A stretch of 47,750 nt of DNA from Bradyrhizobium guangdongense. Its GTDB lineage: Bacteria; Pseudomonadota; Alphaproteobacteria; Rhizobiales; Xanthobacteraceae. How positions within the stretch are numbered: position 1 is the first letter of the stretch; the number at the start of each line of letters is the position of its first letter. The notes beneath the pieces were generated by a model. It was given only the letters and a program-made list of their open reading frames with translations. It was not told the origin of the DNA and ran no database searches. This document shows positions 1 through 8,289 of the stretch, piece by piece. The DNA is taken from positions 1-47,750 of the forward strand of contig NZ_PPPT01000114.1 of NCBI RefSeq assembly GCF_006483445.1, read 5' to 3'. Made by a program: the position numbers and the translations under genes.

Positions 1-303
1 CTGCGCGCGGTCGCCGGCGAGACACAACTCGCAAGCCTGATCGCGCTGCATTCCGGGCGTCCGCATCTGCTGATCGATGCCGAGCCCAAGCGCACGCCGT
101 GGATTTCGCCGGCCAAATTCGCCGAGACCGGTGGCGTCGTGGTCTGGCGCGCCTCCGATACCGCCGGGACCCCGCCGCCCGACATCGCAAAGCGTTTTCC
201 CGGCATCGTGCCGGAAGTCCCGCGCGCCTTCGAATGGCTGGTCAACGGCCGTCAGGGACTTTTGCGCATCGGCTGGGCGATCGTGCGGCCGAAGGGCGCG
301 TGA
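1..303 (+). CDS. C-terminal fragment, probable glycosyltransferase family 39 protein
   Basis: The reading frame is open from base 1 and ends at TGA 301-303, giving the last 100 residues of a protein that starts outside the window. The segment reads as a soluble domain (RPHLLIDAEPKRTPWISPAK ... ALVVW-like VVVWRAS ... RFPGIVPEVPRAF ... LRIGWAIVRPKGA). This resembles the extracytoplasmic tail of ArnT/PMT-like (GT39) multi-membrane glycosyltransferases of Bradyrhizobium, but no catalytic motif lies in the fragment, so the family is an inference from memory. Its stop codon directly abuts the stop of the convergent uracil-DNA glycosylase gene. Confidence 0.55.
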   Translation: MRAVAGETQLASLIALHSGRPHLLIDAEPKRTPWISPAKFAETGGVVVWRASDTAGTPPPDIAKRFPGIVPEVPRAFEWLVNGRQGLLRIGWAIVRPKGA

Positions 304-1134
304 TCAAGCCGGCGTCAGCGCCTTCGCGATCGCGCGCAGATCCTGCCAGGCGAGGCGCTTGTAGGACGGCGAGCGCAACAGATAGGCCGGATGGAACGTC
401 GGCAGCGCGCGGATCACGCGTTGACCGGTGTCGTAGTCGAACCAGCGGCCGCGCGTGCGCATGATGCCCGCGCGCGTCGACAGCAGCGTCTGTGTCGAGG
501 GATTGCCGAGCGTCACCAGCACGTCGGGATTCACGAGCTCAATCTGGCGCTGGATGAAGGGCAGGCAGATCTGCGTCTCCTGCGGCGTCGGCGTGCGGTT
601 GCCGGGCGGCCGCCACGGAATGACGTTGGCGATGTAGGCGGTGGTGCGGTTGAGGCCGATCGCGCCGATCATCAGATCGAGCAGCTTTCCGCTGCGCCCG
701 ACGAAGGGCAGTCCCTCGATGTCCTCGTCGCGTCCCGGCGCCTCGCCGACGAACATGATGCGCGCCTGCGGATTACCGTCGGCGAACACCAGCCGCGTCG
801 CAGTGTTCTTCAGCGCACAGCCGTCAAAGTTCTGCATCAACTCGCGTAGCGCCTCGAGCGTAGGCGCAGTACGTGCCGCCTCGCGCGCAGTCGCGATCGC
901 GACGTCGGGCGCGGGCGCCGCCTCGCCGCGGATCACGGCAGGCGCTGCAACCGGCCGTGCCGTCTCGGCGAAACCCGGCGCCTGGATCGGCGGCGGGGCC
1001 GCGCGCGTCACCGGCGGCGGGGCGTCCGCCTCGGCGAGGCGATCGACCGGTTCCTCCACCAGCGCGCAATCGACACCCGCCTCCAGATAGAAGGCAAGCA
1101 GCTCGCGGACGATGGGGGCGGGTTCTGGCATCAT
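304..1134 (-). CDS. uracil-DNA glycosylase, family 4/UdgA-like
   Basis: This 276-residue enzyme should remove uracil from DNA and so start base excision repair. The core (about 100-276) shows motif A GEAPG at 130-134, then GLPFVGRSGKLLD, RPPGNRTPTPQE, and the C-terminal motif HPAYLLR at 248-254, all typical of family 4 UDGs. The first 95 residues are a Pro/Ala-rich low-complexity leader. Family 4 enzymes normally bind a 4Fe-4S cluster through four Cys. Here Cys106 and Cys190 remain, but the partner of the CxxC pair is Lys109 and the KCRPP cysteine is Trp174, so the cluster is probably absent. I believe this variant is common in alphaproteobacteria. Start is ATG 1134, with a second in-frame ATG right after; no strong ribosome site separates them. 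Confidence 0.88.
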   Translation of the reverse strand: MMPEPAPIVRELLAFYLEAGVDCALVEEPVDRLAEADAPPPVTRAAPPPIQAPGFAETARPVAAPAVIRGEAAPAPDVAIATAREAARTAPTLEALRELMQNFDGCALKNTATRLVFADGNPQARIMFVGEAPGRDEDIEGLPFVGRSGKLLDLMIGAIGLNRTTAYIANVIPWRPPGNRTPTPQETQICLPFIQRQIELVNPDVLVTLGNPSTQTLLSTRAGIMRTRGRWFDYDTGQRVIRALPTFHPAYLLRSPSYKRLAWQDLRAIAKALTPA

Positions 1135-1186
1135 GGGAAAGTCTGACTTTTATATCACCTTTGGCCGCCTTGCATCCCAGCGAAAC

Positions 1187-1220
1187 CCGATTCCGAGGTT
1201 GTCCTACTCGGAAAAATCGG
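1187..1220. other. hairpin in leader of the ETF:QO gene
   Basis: CCGAT pairs with ATCGG and, inside an asymmetric internal loop, CCGAG pairs with CTCGG around a 9-nt loop. It ends 49 nt before the ETF:QO start, in the divergent gap 1135-1269. It could be a leader structure or an operator. Only the symmetry is visible. Confidence 0.3.
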
Positions 1221-1269
1221 AAACAAGGGGGCGCAAACGACCTTAGAACGTCTCAAGGGCTGAGATCAG

Positions 1270-2931
1270 ATGAGCACCGAAGAACTTCCCCCGCGCGAAT
1301 CCATGGAATTCGACGTCGTCATCGTCGGCGCCGGCCCCTCGGGCCTGTCGGCCGCGATCCGGCTGAAGCAGCTCAACGCCGATCTCAACATCGTCGTGGT
1401 GGAGAAGGGGTCCGAGGTCGGCGCGCATATTCTGTCCGGTGCCGTGATCGATCCTGCGGGCCTCGACAAGCTCATGCCCGACTGGCGCGAGGACGCCGAT
1501 TGTCCGCTGAAGACCCAGGTGAAGGAAGACCGCTTCTACTGGATGACGGGCGGGAGCGCGATCAAGCTGCCGAACTTCATGATGCCGCCGCTGATGGACA
1601 ACCATCACTGCTATATCGGCTCGCTCGGCAATGTCTGCCGCTGGCTGGCCCGGAAAGCCGAAGCGCTGGGCGTCGAGATCTATCCGGGCTTTGCCGCGGC
1701 GGAGGTGCTCTATGACGAGCAAGGCGCGGTGAAGGGCATCGCCACCGGCGACATGGGCATCGGCCGCGACGGCAAGCCGAAGGACTCCTTTACCCGTGGC
1801 ATGGAATTGCTCGGCAAGTACACGCTGTTCGCCGAAGGTGCGCGCGGCAGCCTCACCAAGCAGCTCATCGCGAAATACGCGCTCGACGCCAACAGCGAGC
1901 CCGCAAAGTTCGGCATCGGCCTGAAGGAAGTTTGGCAGATCGATCCCGCAAAACACCAGAAGGGCATGATCCAGCATTCGTTCGGCTGGCCGCTCGACCT
2001 GAAGACCGGCGGCGGCTCGTTCCTCTATCATTACGACGACAATCTCGTCGCCGTCGGCTTCGTCGTACATTTGAACTACGACGATCCATATCTGTCGCCG
2101 TTCGACGAGTTCCAGCGCTTCAAGACCCATCCGTCGATCCGCGGCACGTTTGAGGGTGCCAAGCGGCTCGCCTATGGCGCGCGCGCCATCACCGAGGGTG
2201 GCTATCAGTCGGTGCCGAAGCTCAGCTTCCCCGGCGGCGCGCTGGTTGGCTGCGCGGCTGGGTTCGTCAATGTGCCGCGCATCAAGGGCGTGCACAACGC
2301 CATGGGCACTGGCATGCTCGCGGCCCAGCATGTCGCCGCGGCACTTGCGGCCGATCGCGCCAATGACGAGATCGTCGATTATGAGAACGCCTGGCGCTCC
2401 TCGTCCGTCGGCAAGGATCTGTTCCTGGTCCGCAACGTCAAGCCCTTGTGGTCGAAGTTCGGCACGGTGCTCGGCGTCGCGCTCGGCGGCTTCGACATGT
2501 GGTGCAACACGCTGTTCGGCGGCTCGTTGTTCGGCACGCAGTCGCATGCCAAGCCCGACCGCTCGACGCTCGATCCCGCCAAGCAACACGCACCAAGAGC
2601 CTATCCGAAGCCGGACGGAAAAATCTCCTTCGACAAGTTGTCGTCAGTATTCCTGTCCAACACCAATCATGAGGAGGACCAGCCGGTCCATCTCAGGGTT
2701 GCGGATATGAACCTGCAGAGGACCTCGGAGCACGACGTCTTCGCAGGTCCCTCGAACCGCTATTGCCCGGCCGGCGTCTACGAGTGGGTGGAGGAGGGCG
2801 CAGCTCCGCGCTTCCAGATCAACGCCCAGAATTGCGTCCATTGCAAAACCTGCGACGTCAAAGACCCGAACGGCAACATCACCTGGGTTCCGCCGGAAGG
2901 CGGCGGCGGGCCGAACTACGAGGCCATGTAA
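1270..2931 (+). CDS. electron transfer flavoprotein-ubiquinone oxidoreductase
   Basis: ETF:QO takes electrons from reduced electron transfer flavoprotein (fatty-acid and amino-acid oxidation) and passes them to ubiquinone at the inner membrane. The N-terminus carries the FAD-binding dinucleotide fold (VVIVGAGPSGLSAAIRLKQL, about residues 14-33). The C-terminus carries a 4Fe-4S ferredoxin-like domain with Cys499 and the cluster C522-VH-C525-KT-C528. The ending (TWVPPEGGGGPNY) is a family signature, and 553 residues is the usual length. ATG 1270 is chosen because the FAD fold begins 13 residues later. The gene stands alone, divergent from the uracil-DNA glycosylase, with no etfAB nearby. Confidence 0.96.
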   Translation: MSTEELPPRESMEFDVVIVGAGPSGLSAAIRLKQLNADLNIVVVEKGSEVGAHILSGAVIDPAGLDKLMPDWREDADCPLKTQVKEDRFYWMTGGSAIKLPNFMMPPLMDNHHCYIGSLGNVCRWLARKAEALGVEIYPGFAAAEVLYDEQGAVKGIATGDMGIGRDGKPKDSFTRGMELLGKYTLFAEGARGSLTKQLIAKYALDANSEPAKFGIGLKEVWQIDPAKHQKGMIQHSFGWPLDLKTGGGSFLYHYDDNLVAVGFVVHLNYDDPYLSPFDEFQRFKTHPSIRGTFEGAKRLAYGARAITEGGYQSVPKLSFPGGALVGCAAGFVNVPRIKGVHNAMGTGMLAAQHVAAALAADRANDEIVDYENAWRSSSVGKDLFLVRNVKPLWSKFGTVLGVALGGFDMWCNTLFGGSLFGTQSHAKPDRSTLDPAKQHAPRAYPKPDGKISFDKLSSVFLSNTNHEEDQPVHLRVADMNLQRTSEHDVFAGPSNRYCPAGVYEWVEEGAAPRFQINAQNCVHCKTCDVKDPNGNITWVPPEGGGGPNYEAM

Positions 2932-3031
2932 CTGGGCCATGTAGCGACCGGGCTATGTGACGCACGTTCGCGTGAGTAGGGGGCGGCAAACGGCCGTCCC
3001 GGTCACGATAAGGCCACAGTAAAAGCGTTTT

Positions 3032-3076
3032 GGGGCGGGCAGTTGGCGCCCCGGAGGCGAAAGGCAAATCGCCTCC
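3032..3076. other. two tandem hairpins in gap 2932-3212
   Basis: The 281-base gap between ETF:QO and the TPR gene has no convincing small gene. It holds GGGGCG/CGCCCC (3032-3037 with 3047-3052) followed at once by GGAGGCGA/TCGCCTCC (3053-3060 with 3069-3076, 8-nt loop). No T-run follows, so these are not standard intrinsic terminators. They may be mRNA-end or leader structures. Confidence 0.35.
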
Positions 3077-3212
3077 CGATTCTGTGCCGAATCCTTGCGG
3101 ATGCGGCTCAAAAGCGGCATTGTTCCCGGCCATGAAGGTTCCGGGTCCCGATGCCGCCGGTCGCGTTCGCATGCGAGACGACCCCTTACTCCCAAACTCA
3201 AGGCGAGCCCTG

Positions 3213-5006
3213 ATGTTCTCAAATCGTTTCAACCGCTGGACTGTTGCCGCCCTTGCCCTCGCTGGCTCCGCACTCGTGGCGGTCCCCGGCGCGGTCGTGG
3301 CGCAGACGCCGGACCACCCGCAGGACACGGCGTCCCAGTTTCCGACCCGAAACGATCTGAAATCGCTGACCGGTGCCGGCAGCTATCTCGCCGCCCGCCA
3401 TGCCAGCGTCGAGCGCGATGCGTCGTCGGCGGCCGCCTTCTATCGCTCCGCGTTGCGCACCGATCCCAAGAACAACGAGCTGCTCGACCGCGCATTTATC
3501 TCCTCGGTCGCCGACGGCGACATCGATGAAGCGGTCAAGCTCGCCGAGCGCATCCTCACCATCGACAAGTCGAACCGCGTCGCGCGCCTCGTCGTCGGCG
3601 TGCACGATCTGAAGGTGAAGAAATACGCGGCCGCGCAGACCAATATCAGCCAGTCGATCCGCGGTCCCATCACCGACCTCGTCGCGACGCTGTTGTCGGG
3701 CTGGGCCTCCTACGGCGCCGGCGATGTCAAGGGCGGTGTTGCCACCATCGACAAGCTGACGGGCCCGGAATGGTATCCGCTGTTCAAGGATCTCCACGCC
3801 GGCATGATCCTCGAACTCTCCGGCAAGGAGAAGGATGCGGGCACCCGCTTCGAGCGCGCCTACAAGCTCGACGATTCCATGCTGCGCATCAGCGAGGCCT
3901 ATGCGCGCTGGTTGTCGCGCAACAAGGATTCCGCGGCCGCCATCAACGTCTACCAGGCGTTCGACAAGAAGCTCGCCCGCCATCCGCTGATCCAGGAAGG
4001 CCTGCGCGAGACTAAGGCCGGCAAGAAGCTGCCGCCGCTGATCGATTCCGCGCAGGCCGGTGCTGCCGAAGCGCTCTATGGCATCGGCGCCACGCTGACC
4101 CGCCGCGGCGGTGAAGATCTCGCGCTCGTCTATCTCCAGCTCGCGCTCTATCTGCAGCCGACCCATCCGCTCGCGCTGCTCTCGCTCGCCGACCTCTATG
4201 AATCGGTGAAGCGGCCGCAGATGGCGATCAAGGTCTATGAGCGTGTGCCGGCCAATTCGCCGCTCAAGCGCAACGCGCAAATCCAGCTCGCGGTCGACCT
4301 CGATTCCGCCGACCGCACCGACGAGGCGATCAAGATCCTCAAGGGCGTCGTCGTCGACGATCCCAAGGATCTCGAGGCCATCATGGCGCTCGGCAATATC
4401 GAGCGCGGCCGCAAGAAGTTCGGCGATTGCGGCGGGACCTATTCGAAGGGCATCGAGGTGCTGCCGGCCGGCGCCGACAAGGCCAACAGCGTCTGGTACT
4501 ATTATCGCGGCATCTGCGAGGAACGCTCCAAGCAGTGGGGCAAGGCCGAGGCCGACATGAAGAAGGCGCTCGAGCTGCAGCCTGATCAGCCGCATGTGCT
4601 CAACTATCTCGGTTATTCCTGGATCGACCAGGGCATCAACCTCGACGACGGCATGAAGATGATCAAGCGCGCTGTCGAGCAACGCCCCGACGACGGCTAC
4701 ATCGTCGACTCGCTCGGGTGGGCTTACTATCGCATCGGCAATTACGAGGAGGCGGTGAAGAACCTCGAGCGCGCGATCGACCTCAAGCCCGAGGATCCCA
4801 CCATCAACGACCATCTCGGCGACGCCTATTGGCGCGTCGGCCGGACGCTGGAGGCCAAATTCCAGTGGGCGCACGCCCGCGACCTCAAGCCCGAACCGGA
4901 CGATCTGCCGAAGATCGAGGCCAAGATCGCCAACGGGCTGACGGAAGATTCCAATCCGTCGGCGGCGCAGGCCGACAAGAAGAAAGACGACGGCAAGGGC
5001 GGCTGA
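3213..5006 (+). CDS. exported tetratricopeptide-repeat protein
   Basis: A 597-residue protein with an N-terminal signal sequence (MFSNRFNRWTVAALALAGSA through AVVAQ, cleavage expected near residue 30) followed by many TPR helix pairs. The clearest repeats are near the C-terminus (PHVLNYLGYSWIDQG, GYIVDSLGWAYYRIGNYEEA, PTINDHLGDAYWRVGRTLEA). It is probably a periplasmic or outer-membrane scaffold; no enzyme motif is visible. The tail is Lys/Asp-rich. ATG 3213 is chosen over an upstream in-frame start at 3030 because AAGGCGAG sits just before it and the signal peptide begins there. It lies 34 nt upstream of ispE on the same strand, so the two may be co-transcribed. The exact role is unknown to me. 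Confidence 0.85.
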   Translation: MFSNRFNRWTVAALALAGSALVAVPGAVVAQTPDHPQDTASQFPTRNDLKSLTGAGSYLAARHASVERDASSAAAFYRSALRTDPKNNELLDRAFISSVADGDIDEAVKLAERILTIDKSNRVARLVVGVHDLKVKKYAAAQTNISQSIRGPITDLVATLLSGWASYGAGDVKGGVATIDKLTGPEWYPLFKDLHAGMILELSGKEKDAGTRFERAYKLDDSMLRISEAYARWLSRNKDSAAAINVYQAFDKKLARHPLIQEGLRETKAGKKLPPLIDSAQAGAAEALYGIGATLTRRGGEDLALVYLQLALYLQPTHPLALLSLADLYESVKRPQMAIKVYERVPANSPLKRNAQIQLAVDLDSADRTDEAIKILKGVVVDDPKDLEAIMALGNIERGRKKFGDCGGTYSKGIEVLPAGADKANSVWYYYRGICEERSKQWGKAEADMKKALELQPDQPHVLNYLGYSWIDQGINLDDGMKMIKRAVEQRPDDGYIVDSLGWAYYRIGNYEEAVKNLERAIDLKPEDPTINDHLGDAYWRVGRTLEAKFQWAHARDLKPEPDDLPKIEAKIANGLTEDSNPSAAQADKKKDDGKGG

Positions 5007-5040
5007 GGCGAAACGTAAAGAGTGTTGGGGGCGATCGCCG

Positions 5041-5925
5041 ATGCCGACGTTGATTGAAGAGGGGCGCGCGAAGGTCAATCTGAGCCTTCGCGTCATCGGC
5101 CGTCGCACCGACGGCTACCATGATCTGGAAAGCGTGGTCGCGTTCGCCGACTGTGCCGATCATCTCACGCTCGAACCGGGCGCGGAGCTGAAGCTCTCCA
5201 CGACGGGACCGCTCGCATCATTCTGCGGTGAGACCGCTGATAATCTCGTGCTTAAGGCGGCGCGGCTTCTGGCCGAGGCAGTGCCCGGCCTGAAGGTCGG
5301 CGCCTTCTCGCTCGAAAAAGTGCTCCCCGTCGCTGCCGGCATCGGTGGCGGTTCGGCGGATGCTGCCGCCGCACTTCGTCTGCTCGCGCGTCTCAATGGT
5401 CTGTCGCTCGACGATCCCAGGCTTCAGGACGTCGCGCTCCAGACCGGCGCCGACGTGCCGGTGTGCGTGGCGTCGCGCGCCTGCAACATGACCGGTGTCG
5501 GCGAGCAGCTCTTGCCGCTGAGCATCCCGACGATGCCTTGCGTCATGGTCAATCCGCGTCTGGCCGTCGCGACCAAGGATGTTTTTGCAGCACTCGGCTT
5601 GCGCAATGGCGAGCTGCTCGTCGGTGCCACCGACGTCCTGCAGTCGCCGTCCTGGCCTGACGCCGGCGCCTCGCTTGAAGACTGGGTCGAAGCGCTCGCC
5701 ACGAACTCGAACGATCTGGAGGAGCCCGCGACACGCGTCCAGCCCGTGATCGGCGAGGTGATCGCGGCGCTCAACGCCACCAACGGCGCCTGGCTCGCGC
5801 GGATGTCGGGCTCCGGCGCGACCTGCTTTGCGATCTACGAAAACACCGCCGATGCCCACCGCGCCGCCGAGAAGATCCGCCAAGAGCAGCCCGGCTGGTG
5901 GGTGCATTCGGGGACGTTGAGCTAG
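5041..5925 (+). CDS. ispE: 4-diphosphocytidyl-2-C-methyl-D-erythritol kinase
   Basis: IspE phosphorylates CDP-methylerythritol with ATP in the non-mevalonate isoprenoid pathway. This 294-residue cytosolic GHMP kinase shows the substrate-binding start EGRAKVNLSLRV with Lys11, the ATP-binding glycine loop LPVAAGIGGGSADAAAALR (95-113), the catalytic Asp138 in QTGADVPVC, and the C-terminal GHMP motif RMSGSGATCFAIY. Length is normal. It follows the TPR gene closely and faces ispB, another isoprenoid gene, across a repeat-filled gap. GGGGGCG before ATG 5041 can serve as ribosome site. Confidence 0.97.
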   Translation: MPTLIEEGRAKVNLSLRVIGRRTDGYHDLESVVAFADCADHLTLEPGAELKLSTTGPLASFCGETADNLVLKAARLLAEAVPGLKVGAFSLEKVLPVAAGIGGGSADAAAALRLLARLNGLSLDDPRLQDVALQTGADVPVCVASRACNMTGVGEQLLPLSIPTMPCVMVNPRLAVATKDVFAALGLRNGELLVGATDVLQSPSWPDAGASLEDWVEALATNSNDLEEPATRVQPVIGEVIAALNATNGAWLARMSGSGATCFAIYENTADAHRAAEKIRQEQPGWWVHSGTLS

Positions 5926-5935
5926 TCTCTCCTCT

Positions 5936-5965
5936 CGTCATTGCTTCGCTGCGCTCGCAATGACG
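5936..5965. repeat. truncated copy of the 39.9-kb palindromic repeat
   Basis: CGTCATTGC at 5936-5944 is mirrored by GCAATGACG at 5957-5965, with CTTCGCTGCGCTCG inside. The right-hand side is identical to one arm of the long palindrome at 39859-39938, so this is a half-element of that family just after ispE. Confidence 0.7.
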
Positions 5966-5996
5966 ATGTGGAAGCAGATGCTCGCCGCTCGCACCA

Positions 5997-6096
5997 CTGC
6001 CGTAGGGTGGGCAAAGCGAAGCGTGCCCACCACTTTTCGGGATGTGAGAGAAGAGGTGGGCACGGCGCTATCGCGCCTTTGCCCACCCTACGGCAG
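5997..6096. repeat. palindromic intergenic repeat, GTAGGGTGGGC family, copy 1
   Basis: Twenty-base outer arms (5997-6016 with 6077-6096) end in CTGCCGTAGGGTGGGCAAAG and its reverse complement. Nested inside is a second pair, GTGCCCACC with GGTGGGCAC. The element fills the gap between the convergent genes ispE and ispB. Three more copies occur at 9731, 36160 and 45338. The form is that of a REP-type element; any function as a transcript end is inference. Confidence 0.85.
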
Positions 6097-6141
6097 CTCG
6101 CTTCGCCGGGACGACGCCGAGGATGCGGCAGCTGTTATCGC

Positions 6142-7161
6142 TCAGTGCGACCGTGCTAGGCAGAATGCCACCACCTGCTCCAGCGCGTTCTTCATCGGCG
6201 AATTCGGGAACAGCGCGAGCGCGTCGACCGCCATGGCGCCATAGTGCTGGGCGCGGCTGAGCGTATCTTCGAGCGCGCGGTGCTTGTTCATCAGCCCGAT
6301 GGCGTGATCGAGATCGCCATCGCCGATCTCGCCGCGCTCCAGTGCGCGGATCCAGAAGGCGCGTTCGGCGTCGTTGCCGCGCCGGAAGGCCAGCACCACG
6401 GGAAGCGTGATCTTGCCTTCGCGGAAATCGTCGCCGGTGTTCTTGCCGAGCTTCGCACTCTTGCCGCCATAGTCGAGCACGTCGTCGACGAGCTGGAAGG
6501 CGATGCCGAGGTTCATGCCGACGGAGCGGCAAGCGGTTTGCTCCGCCTTCGGGCGGTTTGCGATGACGGGGCCGACCTCGCAGGCCGCCGCAAACAGCTC
6601 GGCGGTCTTGCCTCTGATAACGGCGAGATATTCATCCTCGGTGGTCGCGGTGTTCTTGGCGGCCGCAAGCTGCATCACCTCGCCCTCGGCGATGGTGGCG
6701 GCGGCTGCCGAGAGGATGTCGAGTGCGCGCAGCGATCCGACCTCGACCATCATCCGAAACGCCTGGCCCAGCAGGAAGTCGCCGACCAGAACGCTCGCCT
6801 CGTTGCCCCACAGCATGCGCGCCGACAGCTTGCCGCGCCGCATCTCGCTCTCGTCGACGACGTCGTCATGGAGCAGGGTCGCCGTGTGCATGAACTCGAC
6901 GGAGGCGGCGAGCTTGATGTGGCCGTCGCCGGTGTAGCCGGCGAGGTTGGCCATGGCGAGCGTCAGCATCGGCCGCAGCCGCTTGCCGCCGGAGGAGATC
7001 AAATGGTTGGCGACTTCCGGGATCATGGTCACTTCGGAGCCGGTCCGCGACAGGATCGTCCCGTTGACGCGCTCCATGTCAGGGGCGACAAGGGCAACCA
7101 GCTCTTCGATCGACGCGCCGGGAGTTTCGAAAGGGACGATGACGGCCACGCCGGTCTCCAA
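6142..7161 (-). CDS. ispB: long-chain polyprenyl diphosphate synthase (octaprenyl/decaprenyl type)
   Basis: This 339-residue trans-prenyltransferase adds isopentenyl units to make the ubiquinone side chain. The first Asp-rich motif is HDDVVDES (Asp99, Asp100, Asp103) and the second is VDDVLDYGG (Asp226, Asp227, Asp230), both needed for Mg-diphosphate binding. GGKRLRPMLTLAMA (58-71) is the substrate-binding segment. Residues before the first motif are small, which fits long-chain products, though the exact length (C40 or C50) cannot be read. ATG 7161 is the natural start. It is divergent from the DUF2007 gene and convergent with ispE. Confidence 0.94.
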   Translation of the reverse strand: METGVAVIVPFETPGASIEELVALVAPDMERVNGTILSRTGSEVTMIPEVANHLISSGGKRLRPMLTLAMANLAGYTGDGHIKLAASVEFMHTATLLHDDVVDESEMRRGKLSARMLWGNEASVLVGDFLLGQAFRMMVEVGSLRALDILSAAAATIAEGEVMQLAAAKNTATTEDEYLAVIRGKTAELFAAACEVGPVIANRPKAEQTACRSVGMNLGIAFQLVDDVLDYGGKSAKLGKNTGDDFREGKITLPVVLAFRRGNDAERAFWIRALERGEIGDGDLDHAIGLMNKHRALEDTLSRAQHYGAMAVDALALFPNSPMKNALEQVVAFCLARSH

Positions 7162-7278
7162 TATTTGCCCCGGAAGGGCTATCTTCGGTGCTTAGACAAT
7201 AGAAACTGCGAGCGGATGCGGCAAGAGCGGGAACTGATTGACATTTCCGCCGTATTTGCCCTCAGGCAGGAGGCTTTC

Positions 7279-7506
7279 TTGCGCGAACTGGTGCGGACCA
7301 ACGACATGGTGCTGGTATCGGCGATCGGTGCGTTGCTCGACGGCGCCAACATCCACCATCTGGTGCTGGACCAGAACATGAGCATCATCGAGGGCTCGCT
7401 CGGCATCCTGCCGCGGCGGATCCTGGTCCATGAGGACGACGCCGGCGAGGCGCGTCAGCTTCTCACCGAGGCCGGCCTCAGCCATGAACTGCGCCCCGAT
7501 GACTGA
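7279..7506 (+). CDS. DUF2007 domain protein
   Basis: A 75-residue protein whose whole length is the DUF2007 domain (LVRTNDMVLVSAIGALLDGA ... NMSIIEGSLGILPRRILVHEDDAGEARQLL), a small alpha/beta family also seen fused to or beside regulators; molecular function unknown. TTG 7279 is chosen as start because a perfect AGGAGG lies at 7268-7273, 5 nt before it, and because the family begins right there. The in-frame ATG 7216 has no ribosome site and would add 21 unrelated residues. Its stop overlaps the start of the downstream methyltransferase by 8 nt, implying translational coupling. Confidence 0.85.
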   Translation: MRELVRTNDMVLVSAIGALLDGANIHHLVLDQNMSIIEGSLGILPRRILVHEDDAGEARQLLTEAGLSHELRPDD

Positions 7507-8287
7507 GCTTGCCGCCAGTCAGCTTGATGTCAGCCAGGATGCGTTTCTCGGCGGACAGTTACACCTGACACAGCCGCGCTCCGGCCATCGCGCCGGGCAC
7601 GACGCGATCCTGCTGGCGGCGGCGACGTCCGCGCAACCGGGTGCGCGCGTGGTGGATTTCGGCGCCGGTGTCGGCACGGCCGGGCTTGCGCTGGCGCGCC
7701 GCATCGCAGGGCTGGATCTGGTGCTGGTCGAGATCGATCCGGAACTTGCGGATCTTGCGCGGGCCAATGCGGCGGCGAATGCGCTTCCCGCAAGGACGCT
7801 CGTGCTGGACGTGACGGCGGAGGCGGAGGTCTTCGCAGCCAGCGGCCTGCCGCCTGACAGCGTCGATGTCGTCCTGACCAATCCGCCCTTCAACGATCCG
7901 GCGCGCCATCGGGCTTCGCCGGACCAGGCGCGCCAGACTGCGCATGTCGCGGCGGAAGACACCCTGCAGGCCTGGGTGCATGCGGCCCGCCGCATCCTCA
8001 AATCCGGCGGCGTGCTGACCCTGATCTGGCGCGCGGATGGGTTGACCGAATTGTTGGCAGCGCTATCACGTGGCTTCGGCAGTCTCGTCGTGCTGCCGGT
8101 TCATGGCGATGCGGGCAAGCCTGCGATCCGCGTCTTGGTGCGTGCGGTCAAAGGGGGCAGGGCGCCGACGCGCATTCTTCCCGGCCTGATGCTCAATGAA
8201 GAGACAGGTGTGCCTAAAAAACAGATGCCGGAGAGTGTGAGGGAAGTTCTCGAAGGGAGAGCGGTGCTGCCGTTGGCGCAGCTGTGA
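7499..8287 (+). CDS. N6-adenine-type methyltransferase (TrmN6-like)
   Basis: A 262-residue class I SAM-dependent methyltransferase. Motif I VVDFGAGVGTAGL lies at 51-63, the acidic ribose-binding residue is in LVEID (76-80), and the catalytic NPPF motif (TNPPFN, 127-132) marks methylation of an exocyclic amine. The N-terminal LGGQLHLTQPRSGHRAGHDAI matches the TrmN6/YfiC group that methylates adenine 37 of tRNA-Val, but the exact substrate cannot be read. ATG 7499 overlaps the DUF2007 stop; upstream ATGs at 7430 and 7484 are less likely because they lie deep in that gene. Confidence 0.88.
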   Translation: MTELAASQLDVSQDAFLGGQLHLTQPRSGHRAGHDAILLAAATSAQPGARVVDFGAGVGTAGLALARRIAGLDLVLVEIDPELADLARANAAANALPARTLVLDVTAEAEVFAASGLPPDSVDVVLTNPPFNDPARHRASPDQARQTAHVAAEDTLQAWVHAARRILKSGGVLTLIWRADGLTELLAALSRGFGSLVVLPVHGDAGKPAIRVLVRAVKGGRAPTRILPGLMLNEETGVPKKQMPESVREVLEGRAVLPLAQL

Positions 8288-8289
8288 AA

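Noticed and set aside
5936..6096. CRISPR or insertion sequence
   Set aside because: Repeats are palindromic, dispersed and without regular spacers, terminal duplications or a transposase gene.
6244..7278. Long plus-strand extension of the DUF2007 frame through the ispB region
   Set aside because: It is antisense to ispB; only the part from 7279 matches a family and has a ribosome site.
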